Shown here one piece after another: positions 53,225-63,642 of a stretch of DNA of 64,000 nucleotides. Both the position numbers and the translations under genes were made by a program. The stretch covers positions 9,924,401-9,988,400 of the forward strand of contig OW204004.1 of assembly GCA_934047225.1 (NCBI GenBank). Direction: 5' to 3'. This DNA comes from Ypsolopha sequella (Eukaryota; Arthropoda; Insecta; Lepidoptera; Ypsolophidae). The notes below the pieces were generated by a model. It saw nothing but the letters and a program-made list of their open reading frames with translations, was not told the DNA's origin and made no database searches. Position 1 is the stretch's first letter; each line of letters starts with the position of its first letter.

Positions 53225-53620
53225 TTTTAGATCTCGGGCGGCTATTCTGACCCGAGCGGGCTAATTGCGAAGGCCGATTCCGGGTGATATAAAAGTGATT
53301 TTTCTGTGAATGTGTATCGATTTTTTCGATTGAAAACCTATGATACGTATTCTGTAAATTTCGTTATCGCCATTTAAAGGGGTATGGTCATTGGAATTTT
53401 GCGCATGGTATTTATCACGCTCCAAACAAAAGTGCAATAATTGATATTTCGAGTGAAAAATAGTGCTAGAATTGCCGTTCAATTTTCTACGGAAATTATT
53501 GATTTTTCAGATATTTCGAAAGCAGAAAAATCAATAATTTCCGCAGAAAATACCTTGTAAAATCACCCAAAATCTGAGGTCAAAAAATTTTTCGCACTTG
53601 CCAGGATAGCTGGTCGCACT
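53225..53620. repeat. Repeat with 26-bp internal hairpin
   Basis: Arms TTTTCTACGGAAATTATTGA at 53483 and the inverse at 53525-53550 (25 of 26 identical, 16-nt loop). GGCTATTCTGACCCGAG at the left and inverted GCTATCCTGGCAAGTGCG at the right may be decayed ends. A partial copy at 12100-12215 has GCAGAAAAACCAATCATTTC and TTTTTCGCACTTGCCAG. Confidence 0.6.
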
Positions 53621-54321
53621 CTGCATGCTTGTGATATACTTCTTGCTAATTATGAAGGCGCATTTCGTTTTGGTTGCATCAAAACGCAAGCATCTTTTAC
53701 CAACATAACAAAACTAAACGCTTCATATACACGTGCTCAGAAAAAAAAACTACAAACGTAAAACATATGAAAAGAAAAGAAATTTTTAATACCTATTCGT
53801 CATTTTCTATGGGGAAGTGTTTTTTTTTCGCCTTGTTTCGAAAGTTTTTCTATAGAATAAGTTCAGTATAATCAGTCAAGCGTGTACTTAAATCTGAGCA
53901 CTTCATAATTAAACAGTGTAGATGTGATTTAATTGACAGATGTGTTTCTGCTCTTCAAACAGCAAAAAAAGATGGCTGCTCTTGTACATTTGTTGCGCAA
54001 AACGGAACACAATCTAAGCCGCGCTTATAATAGTGTTTTACAAAAAACCACAATAAGCCATTCAGTAAATATTTGAATAAAAAAAAAAAAATTGCATAAG
54101 AGCACCCAGCCCTACTGACACAGGACTTTGTTGCTTGAATTGTTTGTCGACGATGAATTTGTTTGTCAACTTTAAATTATTGCGACAGACGCATAAATTA
54201 TACCACTTCGTTCAACATTGTTGTGAGGTGAGGAATACGGGTTGACTATTCGATATTAATAGTAGTTTATGATACAAGGGCGAAAAGGAATAAATTACGA
54301 GGACGATTTAAAACACGATTT

Positions 54322-54622
54322 ATTGCTCCTATGCCCGTGTATCATATTACGTTTTTCAATGCATAGTGTGAGGAAATAAAACAAACATAATCTTGTAAAC
54401 TTTAAATTATGATTGGCTCAAAAGGACTGTATCCAGAGCGGTTAAACAGTGGAAAAAAAGTATAACATTTATGGTACACAGGAAAGGCTGCAGATTAGCG
54501 AACCATTGTAAATAAATAAAAAAAAATAATAATAATAAAGCCCTAGGGCAAAATAATCGACTTTCTGTTCGGTTTTGATGCATAAAAAGTGGGCCTTTAC
54601 GAGCACCTGCATTGAAAAAATA
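54322..54622 (+). repeat. Unclassified 290-bp repeat, copy 2
   Basis: CCGTGTATCATATTACGTTT, CAATGCATAGTGTGAGGAAA, GGAAAGGCTGCAGATTAGCG, GGTTTTGATGCATAAAAAGT. High similarity to 27567-27857; an ATAATA extension distinguishes it. Confidence 0.7.
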
Positions 54623-54742
54623 TATCCGTTGTTACGTGCTACGACTTTTTACTGAATGGCTATCGTACATTTCTAAATATATTATATTTAACTTTTACGA
54701 GCTTTTGATTAGTATTATTATTAAAACAATTATTAAAACATT

Positions 54743-54783
54743 CGACTGATGACGGCCCCATACCGAGGGCCGAAATATATCGT
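54743..54783 (+). ncRNA. Hammerhead-ribozyme-like motif with intact CTGATGA and GAAA
   Basis: CGA, CTGATGA at 54746, CGGCCCC...GGGCC stem, GAAATATATC, then G. Both core boxes are canonical, but an extra C after CTGATGA and a weak stem I (CGA against GTA) reduce confidence. The left flank (GAGCTTTTGATTAG...TTAAAACAATT) is shared with 16420-16470. Confidence 0.35.
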
Positions 54784-54804
54784 ACATTTCTTATTTCATA
54801 CTCC

Positions 54805-55012
54805 ATGATATGGTCACAACATGTATCCCTATGTGAAATAAAAGTCACATTCCAAACAGATACACCCACGTCTCACCGATTATTATTACCAACGTGGTGG
54901 GTGGTGACGGTGAGTGATATCGCCGTAATTCAAGCACAGAAATGGATCCGAAGCACCAATGTGTCCCCACGAGATATAAACCCGCGACCTCCGGATTAGC
55001 TAGCTAGACAAT
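54805..55012 (-). mobile_element. tRNA-derived SINE, diverged, minus strand
   Basis: ATAAAAGTCACATTCCAAAC, ACCCACGTCTCACCGATTAT, then the head in inverse with CGCGACCTCCGGATTAGCTA. The minus-strand head contains GGAGGTCGCGGGTTTATATC as B box, so this is a related but distinct SINE subfamily. Confidence 0.6.
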
Positions 55013-55528
55013 AGAGGCGGTCAATTTTATGAATCTTGTGAATACCTACTTGCTCTGCTGAAGTATTTATAGCTCCATTACGCATCAATAGAACATGTCA
55101 TTTTAAAAGTTGCTTTTCAGTTTTTATATCTACATATTAATTTTTTTAGAAAACGGCAATTTCACAGTAATGACCTAATATATCTTTCTTACATTGCATT
55201 TGACGCTCTTCGCAGTAAAGAAACCCGTAATGTACAACGTCACGACATAAATTTACCATACACTCTACCAATATAACTTTTCCACTAAGTCAATCGACAA
55301 TCAACCATGTTTCTAAGTCTTGAAGGTATTTTCAAGGTGCATATTTGGATGTCTCAATTGGTATTCAATGAGAGAAGCAAGAAGAGACAACCCTAGATAA
55401 TAAATTCACTGCCTGTTCATTGGAAATCGGATTTTGGCTATTTGGGAAGTACTTAGTCATTTTTACAGGTTCACTTTTTCTCCGAACTCGGTTGTAGGTT
55501 GAAGTACTTACAGATAGGAAATTCAATT
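55013..55528. other. No recognisable feature
   Basis: AT-rich sequence leading into the minisatellite; first decayed unit pieces (GGTTGAAGTACTTACAG, TTTGAAGTATTTAGTTG) appear from about 55495. Confidence 0.35.
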
Positions 55529-55634
55529 TTATTTGAAGTATTTAGTTGTCCGACTTGTGCGTACTGAATAGTCTAGTCTCAAACGTCAACATCACTGTTA
55601 TTGAAGTATTTGGTTGTGGAACTTGTGTATACTG

Positions 55635-55785
55635 GGGATCTAAAAAGGCCGACTTGGGTGAATCATAAAATGATTTGAAAGTAGGATAGAGTCAGAATTT
55701 TTTCACGCGTTCAAAAGAGACGGCATTAGAACAGAATCATAATATGATTCATGCAAAATGGCCTTTTTAGAGGACCTGAACAGTC
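55635..55785. mobile_element. MITE, CTAAAAAGGCC ends, inside the minisatellite
   Basis: GGGATCTAAAAAGGCCGAC and GAATCATAAAATGATT left; inverted GGTCCTCTAAAAAGGCCATT, GAATCATATTATGATT right. It interrupts a unit at TATACTG|...|CTGAACAG. Confidence 0.65.
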
Positions 55786-55869
55786 TAGTCTGAAACGTCA
55801 TAATCACTGTTGTTTTGGTTATGAAATTTGTGGGTACTGAATAGTCTAGTCTCAAACGTCAACATCACT

Positions 55870-56097
55870 CAGTGGCCTGCACAGAACTTTTTTCCGGAAA
55901 AGCAATCAGAAGGTCAAGTACGACAATAAAAAAAAAAGTTTGTATGACGCTAGGGTAGGCACTGCCTTTCCTAGAGTGAACATTGTCATACAAACTTTTT
56001 TTTTTCAAAGTGTTATTTAAATTTTTTCATATTTTTTTTATTATCGTACTTGACATTCTGATTGCTTTTCCGGAAAAAAGTTCTGTGCACGCCACTG
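55870..56097. mobile_element. hAT-type MITE in the minisatellite, exact 8-bp duplication
   Basis: CAGTGGCCTGCACAGAACTT, TTTTCCGGAAAAGCAATCAG left; inverted CAGTGGCGTGCACAGAACTT, TTTTCCGGAAAAGCAATCAG right. ACATCACT at 55862-55869 and 56098-56105. The empty site is readable in every neighbouring unit (CAACATCACTGTTATTG). 228 bp with terminal repeats over 50 bp. Confidence 0.95.
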
Positions 56098-56741
56098 ACA
56101 TCACTGTTATTGAAGTATTTGTTTGTGGGACATGTGCGTACTGAATAGTCTATTCTCAAACGTCAACATCACTGTTATTGAAGTATTTGGTTGTGGAACT
56201 TGTGGATACTGAACAGTCTATTCTCAAACGTCAACATCACTGTTATTGAAGTATTTGGTTGTGGAACTTGTGGATACTGAACAGTCTATTCTCAAACGTC
56301 AACATCACTGTTATTGAAGTATTTGGTTGTGGAACTTGTGGATACTGAATAGTCTAGTCTCAAACGTCAACATCACTGTTATTGAAGTATTTGGTTGTGG
56401 AACTTGTGGATACTGAATAGTCTAGTCTCAAACGTCAACATCACTGTTATTGAAGTATTTGGTTGTGGAACTTGTGGATACTGAATAGTCTAGTCTCAAA
56501 CGTCAACATCACTGTTATTGAAGTATTTGGTTGTGGAACTTGTGGATACTGAATAGTCTAGTCTCAAACGTCAACATCACTGTTATTGAAGTATTTGGTT
56601 GTGGAACTTGTGGATACTGAATAGTCTAGTCTCAAACGTCAACATCACTGTTATTCTTGAAGTGGTGCTCGAGATAGCGTTTTTGATAAAGAGCCGTTTA
56701 GCAGGCGGTTTTTTGTAATAAAAAAAAAAACAGAACACTTA

Positions 56742-56869
56742 CAGTGCCACCATCTTATCTGTAGAATGAACTAGCTTTTTCCGGCTCTGTCATTGGCCCA
56801 TATTCAATATTATCCAATCAGATATGCTAGTTCCATCATTTTCATTCTACAGATAAATTGGTACACCTG
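56742..56869. mobile_element. 128-bp MITE, TA target
   Basis: CAGTGCCACCATCTTATCTG, TAGAATGA left; inverted CAGGTGTACCAATTTATCTG, TAGAATGA right; TA at 56740-56741 and 56870-56871. An inner GAACTAGC / GCTAGTTC pair extends the fold. Mariner-like by target. Confidence 0.8.
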
Positions 56870-56871
56870 TA

Positions 56872-57734
56872 TATTCAAAATTTGCTCAATAGTTCCTCAA
56901 CAAAATCTTATCACATATGTATTGTGTTAACTGTCATCGAAAAATTCCATTGTTTTCTGTAAATCAGATTTTTTAAATTTAAATATTAAATAAATTAACA
57001 AGAACCTTAAATGACATAAATAATACTTAAAATAAATACTAACATAGAAAATAAAATAAAAATAGCCTAAATTAAATTAAATATTTTTCTCGATTACATA
57101 CATCCTGTACCCCACGGTCGCTTTAAAATAAAAATGGCCTTGCCCAAATAAAATTTTTCGTTTGCGCGGTATATTAGTAAAAATATGAACATTAGATCCG
57201 AAAAACCGTATGAATCCTGTTTCTATGACAGAAATAAATTTCTATGTTAATTTAAGTAATCCTGTTTCTCTTAAAATCTTTTATTAGCAGATTTCTAGAT
57301 GTCTACATCATTACGTTTCAAATTGTATGTTCCTAAGCAGGCTACGGGGCCTGTATAGTATAATTAGTATAATTATTTTAAATAGTATAATTTCCTAACT
57401 TATGATTCCTCTAAGGTGTAAACATTAATTGATTACAGACTGTAAAAGGAAAAAGACTATATGAGACAGGTAGACAAAGATATATATGTTTTTCTTTTTT
57501 TCATTAACCTGAATTCCTGCTGTCTTGTATTTTCTTATCCCTTGGTTAAAGTAGATATAAGTCATATATTGTTTAGTATAAGTTTCATGTTGAAAAAAAA
57601 AAAGACATGATCTTGCTAAGTTTCTTGCCCTTCTTCTTAGCAAGACTAATCGAATGGGCGGAGGTAGGCATGTATTTATATATGTAACCTATTAGTATGT
57701 AGTAAATAGGATGGAATTTGGTCGGCCGCCTGGA
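56872..57734. other. No recognisable feature
   Basis: AT-rich. CTAATCGAATGGGCGGAG at about 57645 is the inverse of CTCCGCCCATTCGATTAG at about 7116, a possible small shared repeat. Confidence 0.35.
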
Positions 57735-58022
57735 TTCGTGCTGGGGGCTCGATTGGTGATCATTGAACCTTGTTCCTGGTCCCTGGCCGGGTCTCCGGTA
57801 TGGGTTCGGGCGGCTGATTGGATTTTACCTTGTATAATATATATTTTACCTATCATTTAAATCGTAAATATATTGCTACATAAAATAAATAAACCTTTAA
57901 TTTAGTTCATGTACATTTATTATTTTATTACATATATTTTCTTTATTAGATTAAATTTGACGTGTAAAAAGTGTATATATCTATACCTGCTTTGCAAAAT
58001 AAACTATTTGATTTTGAAATTT
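57735..58022 (+). mobile_element. LINE 3' UTR with ATTTGA tail
   Basis: GATTGGTGATCATTGAACCT, TTCCTGGTCCCTGGCCGGGT, CAAAATAAACTATTTGATTT, then TTTGAATTTGA. Same end as 22526-22808. Confidence 0.75.
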
Positions 58023-58028
58023 GAATTT

Positions 58029-58120
58029 GAGTCGCCTCGCTCCGCTCCGCTTCGCTCGGCTCCCAGTATGCATTTACATGTAAACCTAACACGCTCCTCC
58101 TCGCTTCGCTCGGCGCCGCA
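58029..58120. repeat. GCTTCGCTCGGC-rich segment
   Basis: CTCGCTCCGCTCCGCTTCGC and CGCTCCTCCTCGCTTCGCTC. The inverse sense of the 61-bp tandem at 61165-61310, including ACACGCTCCT against AGGAGCGTGT. Confidence 0.6.
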
Positions 58121-59570
58121 CCTATTTTTCTTTTTTTGGTGAAAGACTAATTTAGTTAGAACTCGTTTTTCCTAGTTAAAACTAGTTTTATTTGAATCAT
58201 TATTACTCTATAAGTAAATTCTAGTTCTAACTAGTCAAAACTAGTAACAAAGGCTTTCAGTTAGAACTAGTTTTTACTAATTAAAACGGGTTTTTAACTA
58301 AAAACGGGTGTTAACTGTAGCATATACATTTGTAGAAAATATCTATTTTAACATTTAAAGTCAAACTCACCTCTTTTATAGTTTTCAAACTAAATCTTAT
58401 AATAATAAATACGAAGAAGACTCCGAGAAATATCCGCCCGCTCTCGCAAAATATTTCACCGCCCGCCCTCAGCCGCCCGCCCACCAGAGCGAACGATATT
58501 TTGCATTCAGACTGTTTATTAGCCCAACAGCCAGTGACCAGAAGGGTGAAGCAGTAAAATTATGTTATTATGAGTCAGAACCCTGGAGAACAGTCTACTA
58601 CAAACTTTAAGGAATATTCACTGTATTAAATTACCATAAAAAGAAAATATAACCAAGCTGAAAACTGGAATTCATGCTTTTGAATCTGGCTCCTTCTACA
58701 TTTTCTAAGTAACTGGAGGTTTGAATTTTGTATGAGGTAAAATATACAGCCTTAAAATGTAGATTTGGGGATGCCCAATCAATAAGCTCTAGTATATGAT
58801 GAAAGGTAAAAGAGATGGCCAGTAACGAGCCATCGTTATGTAAATTACCTCGTGTACATGGGGCCTTTAAAACGAAATAAACCGAAAAGTGGGCTTGGAG
58901 ATAGCTATGAAAAAGCTGCGGCATTTAGGTACACAAGTCGGCAAACATTTTGATCAAAAAGCGGCATAGAGTTGGCGCATACATTTTGCCCTTTGGTTCA
59001 GCAAAAAGAGACTGTTCAGTCAAGGTAATTTTTCAACATGTTTGCCAATCTCGCTTACCACTTCACTTCAGGGATACATGTAGCAACGACATAAATTCTC
59101 GGTATGCCTAGTTTTAAACGTGACTATCTCTGAAACAAAACTGTTACCGTCAGTCTGCAGGGTAACTTTATCATTTTCCTAAACATTAAAGTCCTCAACT
59201 TTCCGGCGTAAAAACTCCCGCCTTAACTTATTACGTCATTCCTTAACCTTTAAATAGCAGGTTCAGGAAAATACACAACAAGCATAAATTCGCTCGGAAC
59301 TCTTTCTTGAGATTTTAATTTAAGTTCCGCCATTCTTCTTAATTTGTTAGAAAAGTTTTTAAAGTTTGCTATCAGAGCGTTCGTTGTCGCAATAGCAAAC
59401 TGTCGCACCCGGGACGTTAAATAATTAAAAGGTGGAAGCTTGCGGTGGCTTGCCAATGACGGACTTTTATTGTTTTTGTTTTATCCGTTCTTTGATGAAG
59501 ATTGTTTCTTATTAAAAGGATCAAACTTAACGAATAAGATAATACCGCTACGACTCACCGTGAATATATA

Positions 59571-59830
59571 AGATTAAATAATATTAGTTGGCAAAACTCA
59601 AAACATAGGTCTCTATATGAACAACTGTTTGTATGGGAGCTAAGCGAAATTCACAACTTCCTTTCACTTCCTCACATAAAATTTGCCCCGATCAGCTGAC
59701 TCGTTCAGCATGGAAAGGTGAAAACAAATTTTAAGAATTTTGCACAATCCTAATAGAAAAAGTTGTTAATACGGACATGGTCTATATAATATATGTTTAA
59801 AATTTCGCCAGCTAATTTAATTTAATCTTG
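59571..59830. mobile_element. Palindromic MITE, AGGTTAAAT family, copy 3
   Basis: AGATTAAATAATATTAGTTG left, CTAATTTAATTTAATCTTG right, TA on both sides. The arms contain TATGGGAGCTAAGCGAAATT and AATTTGCCCCGATCAGCTGA. Most like the copy at 3134. Confidence 0.75.
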
Positions 59831-60080
59831 TACAAAAAAAGTAAATTTTGGTGAAACTTAATATTCAAGTGCTTTAATGTTACCATTACTAGGTAGACAA
59901 TAGCACCAAATTTGGTATGAGGGTATGTTAGCCTGGTAGCCCTCTGAATTTTTGACTTTTTATTTTCATCTCCGATTTTTTTCTTTCTTATTTTTCTTAA
60001 TGTCAGTGAAAATTAATAGTACAAAAAAAATTCTGTTAATTTTCAATAACAGCTTCAGGAAGACTAAGAAAAAAAATTTT

Positions 60081-60284
60081 ATATGCCATTAATCACATTT
60101 ATTTAATACCTTTAATTCAAAAATAAGAACTTAATTATCTGTTTAAGTTGTCTGTTTCGTAGAGGATATGAATGGTTCCCTCTTAAGGGGAAATGACTTA
60201 AGGGGAAATGACTCGTATCCTCTACGAAACGAACAACTTAAGATGGTTCTTCTTATTTTTGGATTAAAGATATTAATGGCATAT
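60081..60284. repeat. Long hairpin with internal 15-bp duplication
   Basis: ATATGCCATTAAT...GTTTCGTAGAGGATAT on the left and ATCCTCTACGAAAC...ATTAATGGCATAT on the right pair over about 90 bp. At the centre TTAAGGGGAAATGAC is repeated in tandem. No target duplication seen. Confidence 0.7.
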
Positions 60285-60518
60285 CGCGAACATAGTTTAA
60301 CGTCAATCAAGCTTTTCCGGTAAAGTTTTGTTATTTTATGCATTACTTTGTAAATGAATGGACACAAAAACTTAAAACACACTTTTATTTTTTTGTGTAT
60401 TGCGTGAAAATAAATAACATCAATTTAAGGTGTACTAGATGCATGAAATCAGTAATCATTCTAACTTCAGTCTTCCTTTTGAAAGCATTTCTTAAAAGCA
60501 TTACTTTATCTATCTATA

Positions 60519-60660
60519 ATACCCACATTTTTCTAATTAATCGAAACAGAACACTTAAATTCAAAATTAACTCAAAAGTTATTAATTAAGTGTTCTGTTT
60601 CGATTAATTAGAAAAAGGCGGGGCGGGCATTTCACAATCCGGCTGCGATAACGCTCTTAA
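60519..60660. mobile_element. MITE family TTAA-3, partial copy
   Basis: TCTAATTAATCGAAACAGAA, CACTTAA at 60535 and its exact inverse at 60587-60613 form a 27-bp perfect hairpin. The right end AATCCGGCTGCGATAACGCT, CTTAA carries the family terminus. The left terminus is missing. Confidence 0.7.
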
Positions 60661-61164
60661 GGTAAGGTAAAAAATAATTGGTTTGTGGAATTTCACGGCG
60701 AGATATTAGAGATAAGTGTCGTATTTTTCTTTATGAATAAAGAATAAAGAAATATCCACTAACGATTCAGAAGGAAAACGGATTAGCACAGCTTTTTGCT
60801 AGGGGATTCTAAACTAGAAATGCTAAATCGAGTGTATGTCTACGCAAGTATAAGCAGAAACTCTCTCAAGCATATCCTGGTTCTCTTTACATATGTCGCT
60901 TTAGTCAGTTAAGCAACGTTATATCCTACCTTTGTACCCTAATTTGCACGTCTAGATAACGTATACATGTCATATATCTGCGGCGCCGAAGTGCACCAAG
61001 CATAGGATTCACAGCTGATTTATCTTCAAAGCCTTGAGGGTCTATTATTGTATAACGCTTTATGGTGAGATTACTACATATGTAAAACATGTCGTGGGAT
61101 AAAATCTGCTAATGTGTATTAAATCGAAAATCTTTAACCAAAAGTCAAATAAAAGTGCGATATA

Positions 61165-61310
61165 GAGTGGAGCGAAGCGAAGCGAGGAGCGTGTTAAATT
61201 AATATTAACATAAATTAACCGAGCGAAGCGGAGCGAAGCGAAGCGAGGAGCGTGTTAAATTAATATTAACATAAATTAACCGAGCGAAGCGGAGCGGAGC
61301 GCAGCAACCT
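61165..61310. repeat. 61-bp GC/AT mosaic tandem repeat, two units
   Basis: GCGAAGCGAGGAGCGTGTTA, AATTAATATTAACATAAATT, AACCGAGCGAAGCGGAGC repeats with an exact 61-bp period (GTGTTAAATT at 61191 and 61252). It adjoins a TTAA-3 MITE. Confidence 0.75.
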
Positions 61311-61318
61311 CCTTACTT

Positions 61319-61673
61319 TTAAAAGTGGTTTCGCAGCCGGATTGTGAAAAACCCGCCTTTTTCTAATTAATCGAAACAGAACACTTAAATTAAAAATTCA
61401 CTATTAAATAACTATTGAGTTATTCAACAAAACCTTATTACCTATGTTTTGTGAATGCTGCCAGCAAAAAGTTTCCATTGGTTTCTTTTAAATTTTGAAA
61501 TTCTAAAATTTTGAAATCCTCATTTATAGAAACCGATGGAAACTTCGCGATAGCAACATACACAATCCATAGGTAACAAAGTTTTGTTGAATAACAAACT
61601 ATAGAGTGGATTTTGAATTTAAGTGTTCCGTTGAATTTAAGTGTTGTTAATCCGGCTGCAAAACCGCTCTTAA
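61319..61673. mobile_element. MITE family TTAA-3, complete copy
   Basis: TTAAAAGTGGTTTCGCAGCC, GGATT left; inverted TTAAGAGCGGTTTTGCAGCC, GGATT right; TTAA at both edges; 355 bp. The interior is also palindromic (AACAAAACCTTATTACCTAT against ATAGGTAACAAAGTTTTGTT; TTTCCATTGGTTTC against GAAACCGATGGAAA). A TTGAATTTAAGTGTT duplication is near the right end. Confidence 0.85.
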
Positions 61674-63642
61674 CAGAAATATGATATGCTCAGGCAGATT
61701 ATGATATGCCCAATTCTACAACAACGTATCGACTTAGACCTGGTTTCTAATTTAAGATAAACTTGGATTTGATCTAAAATTTAAAAGAGTAACAAATTGA
61801 AAATTAAAAAATAAAACAATGATCGAATTTAAATAAAAAGTTAAAAACCCTTAATTTTTACAACAAATACATTAAGAAAGAGCTTATTTTTACTATTTTT
61901 TATACCTTTTGCTTATTTCTAGTGAATGATAGTCCAGGTTATCATATCACATAGACAAGTCCATTAACAGTCCGCTAGCAAGTATAAATAAATTTAATTT
62001 AATAATTTAATTGATTTCCAAAATAAAAAAAAACAATTATTTTGATATGTGTTAATAACATCATCAAAAGTTTTTCCACATACATTGTGTAGATATCGCC
62101 ATCAAATATTTGTGTAATTTTTCTCGTTTTTTTGCGTATCAAAAGCTCAAAGAGTAGGTAACGTCATTTTTTCTACAACTTTATGAAAAAGTTTCATTTA
62201 ATATTCGAAGTTAGTTTTCAAAATCAAACTTTCCGGGCCCCGTTGCGGAATGAGTATCAGGTCAGATTGAAATATCGTATTGAAATTTCATTTATTGCAA
62301 AATTAGGTTCTTTTTGACGTTTGTTTTCATTTCATGCTAAATTAGGTTCTTTTTGACGTCCTTAGTTTGTCTTTACAATCGAAATTCCCTGCGTTCCGAT
62401 TCACGACATAATTGATTATATCGCGTCTGACACTCTTTTTTCGCAAAATGATACTGGCCACAAATAGAAGCCGCTGGCTGAAGCCTGAAAAAAAAAAGTA
62501 AAAACCGTGCCGCTCTTTGCAAAGTCAATGTGTAATACATTAAATTTGAAACGAAAAATTAAATACATTAATCAGGTAGTAGAAAAAGTATGGGTCGCAA
62601 CGAGTAAAAATTAGTTTTCTTACCCTCGGAATGTAAGCTTTCGACGTTCGCCTTCGTTTTATACTCGTCACGAAATATACTATTTTGTCATCGGAATGAA
62701 ACGAAATATACGGGTAATGTACTATTTTCAACTCTCAAATCTTGCAGAAGCCTCCCGAGCTAACAATTTTCAAAAACAAGAACAGCAAAAGCTCAACGGA
62801 TTTATTAAAAATCCTTTTATGACGGTATTCTGATTAAAAAAAATAAAAGCTTGAAAAGCCCCAGCCATTTTCACTTTATTAACTGCTTTTAAACCGGTAA
62901 AGAAAACAAAAACTGCACGAATCAAAAACATAAACTGCGAGTGAATTCTGCATATTATTTTTCAGCTGTGCGGTTGGATTTTTCAACATTTAGCTTTTCA
63001 CAGATTAAAGGCTTTGAAGGAATAAACGGCTTGGCGGCCGCCGCGGCGTTGGCCGATACGTAACAAAAACAACGCATAAACTGACACAGTTTGTCTACTA
63101 AGTCGTGACTATGTGACAGGCTATACATCAAAAATTTGAAGCAAAACAATTGTTTGTGTAGTCGTTTTTATTTAGTGTGTAAGGCAAAACATGCGTTAGA
63201 GACCCATTTTAACTCGATTCACGTGGTAGTAAAGTTATTAGCTAAACAACTCGCACTTAACTCTCGGTAGAGTATCAGTACAAAATATTTCTAAAGATAG
63301 TAGCTGGGAGAGTAGAGTGGATAACGCATGTGGTAAAGTAGCTCGCTAAATAGAACGCTAGTTATCATACTTCTAACTAGCCAAAAACGAAATATTTATC
63401 AAAACGCTGCTACGGAACCAATCCCGATGATTTTTGCTGGCTTCAGAACACAAACGAGTTTTTATATTTTTTATTCATAAACATACGGTAACTACGCATT
63501 TGATTGAACCATTAGAAAAGAAATATCCTCAATCAATAAAAATAAATAAAAAAAAGCTTTTAGTTATGACTTTTAAGAGACTGGCTGGACGATTGTCTCC
63601 TGAAATAACGTGCAAATCACAGTCCACACACTTTACACTCAC
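61674..63642. other. No gene; a 50-bp tandem duplication at 62280-62365
   Basis: TAAATTAGGTTCTTTTTGACGT-like block (AAATTAGGTTCTTTTTGACG) occurs twice near 62300 and 62340. Otherwise AT-rich with no supported gene. GCAAATCACAGTCCACACA at about 63611 is a last trace of the SINE body. Confidence 0.35.

Larger units (their letters stand above)
55529..56655. repeat. 68-bp minisatellite
   Basis: Unit: GTTATTGAAGTATTTGGTTG, TGGAACTTGTGGATACTGAA, TAGTCTAGTCTCAAACGTCA, ACATCACT. Unit starts at 56106, 56174, 56242, 56310, 56378, 56446, 56514 and 56582, so eight units at an exact 68-bp period end at 56649. Two or three more diverged units lie upstream, split by MITEs at 55635-55785 and 55870-56097. 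Units two to three read GAACAGTCTATTCTC, later ones GAATAGTCTAGTCTC, so homogenised blocks exist. 68 is not a multiple of 3. It is not a CRISPR array: units abut without spacers. Confidence 0.9.

Noticed and set aside
55529..56655. CRISPR-like array
   Set aside because: Units of 68 bp abut with no unique spacers and the sequence context is eukaryotic; it is a minisatellite.
58631..58924. 97-codon minus-strand frame as a gene
   Set aside because: No recognisable motif, no splice or start context that stands out, and no neighbour supporting it.
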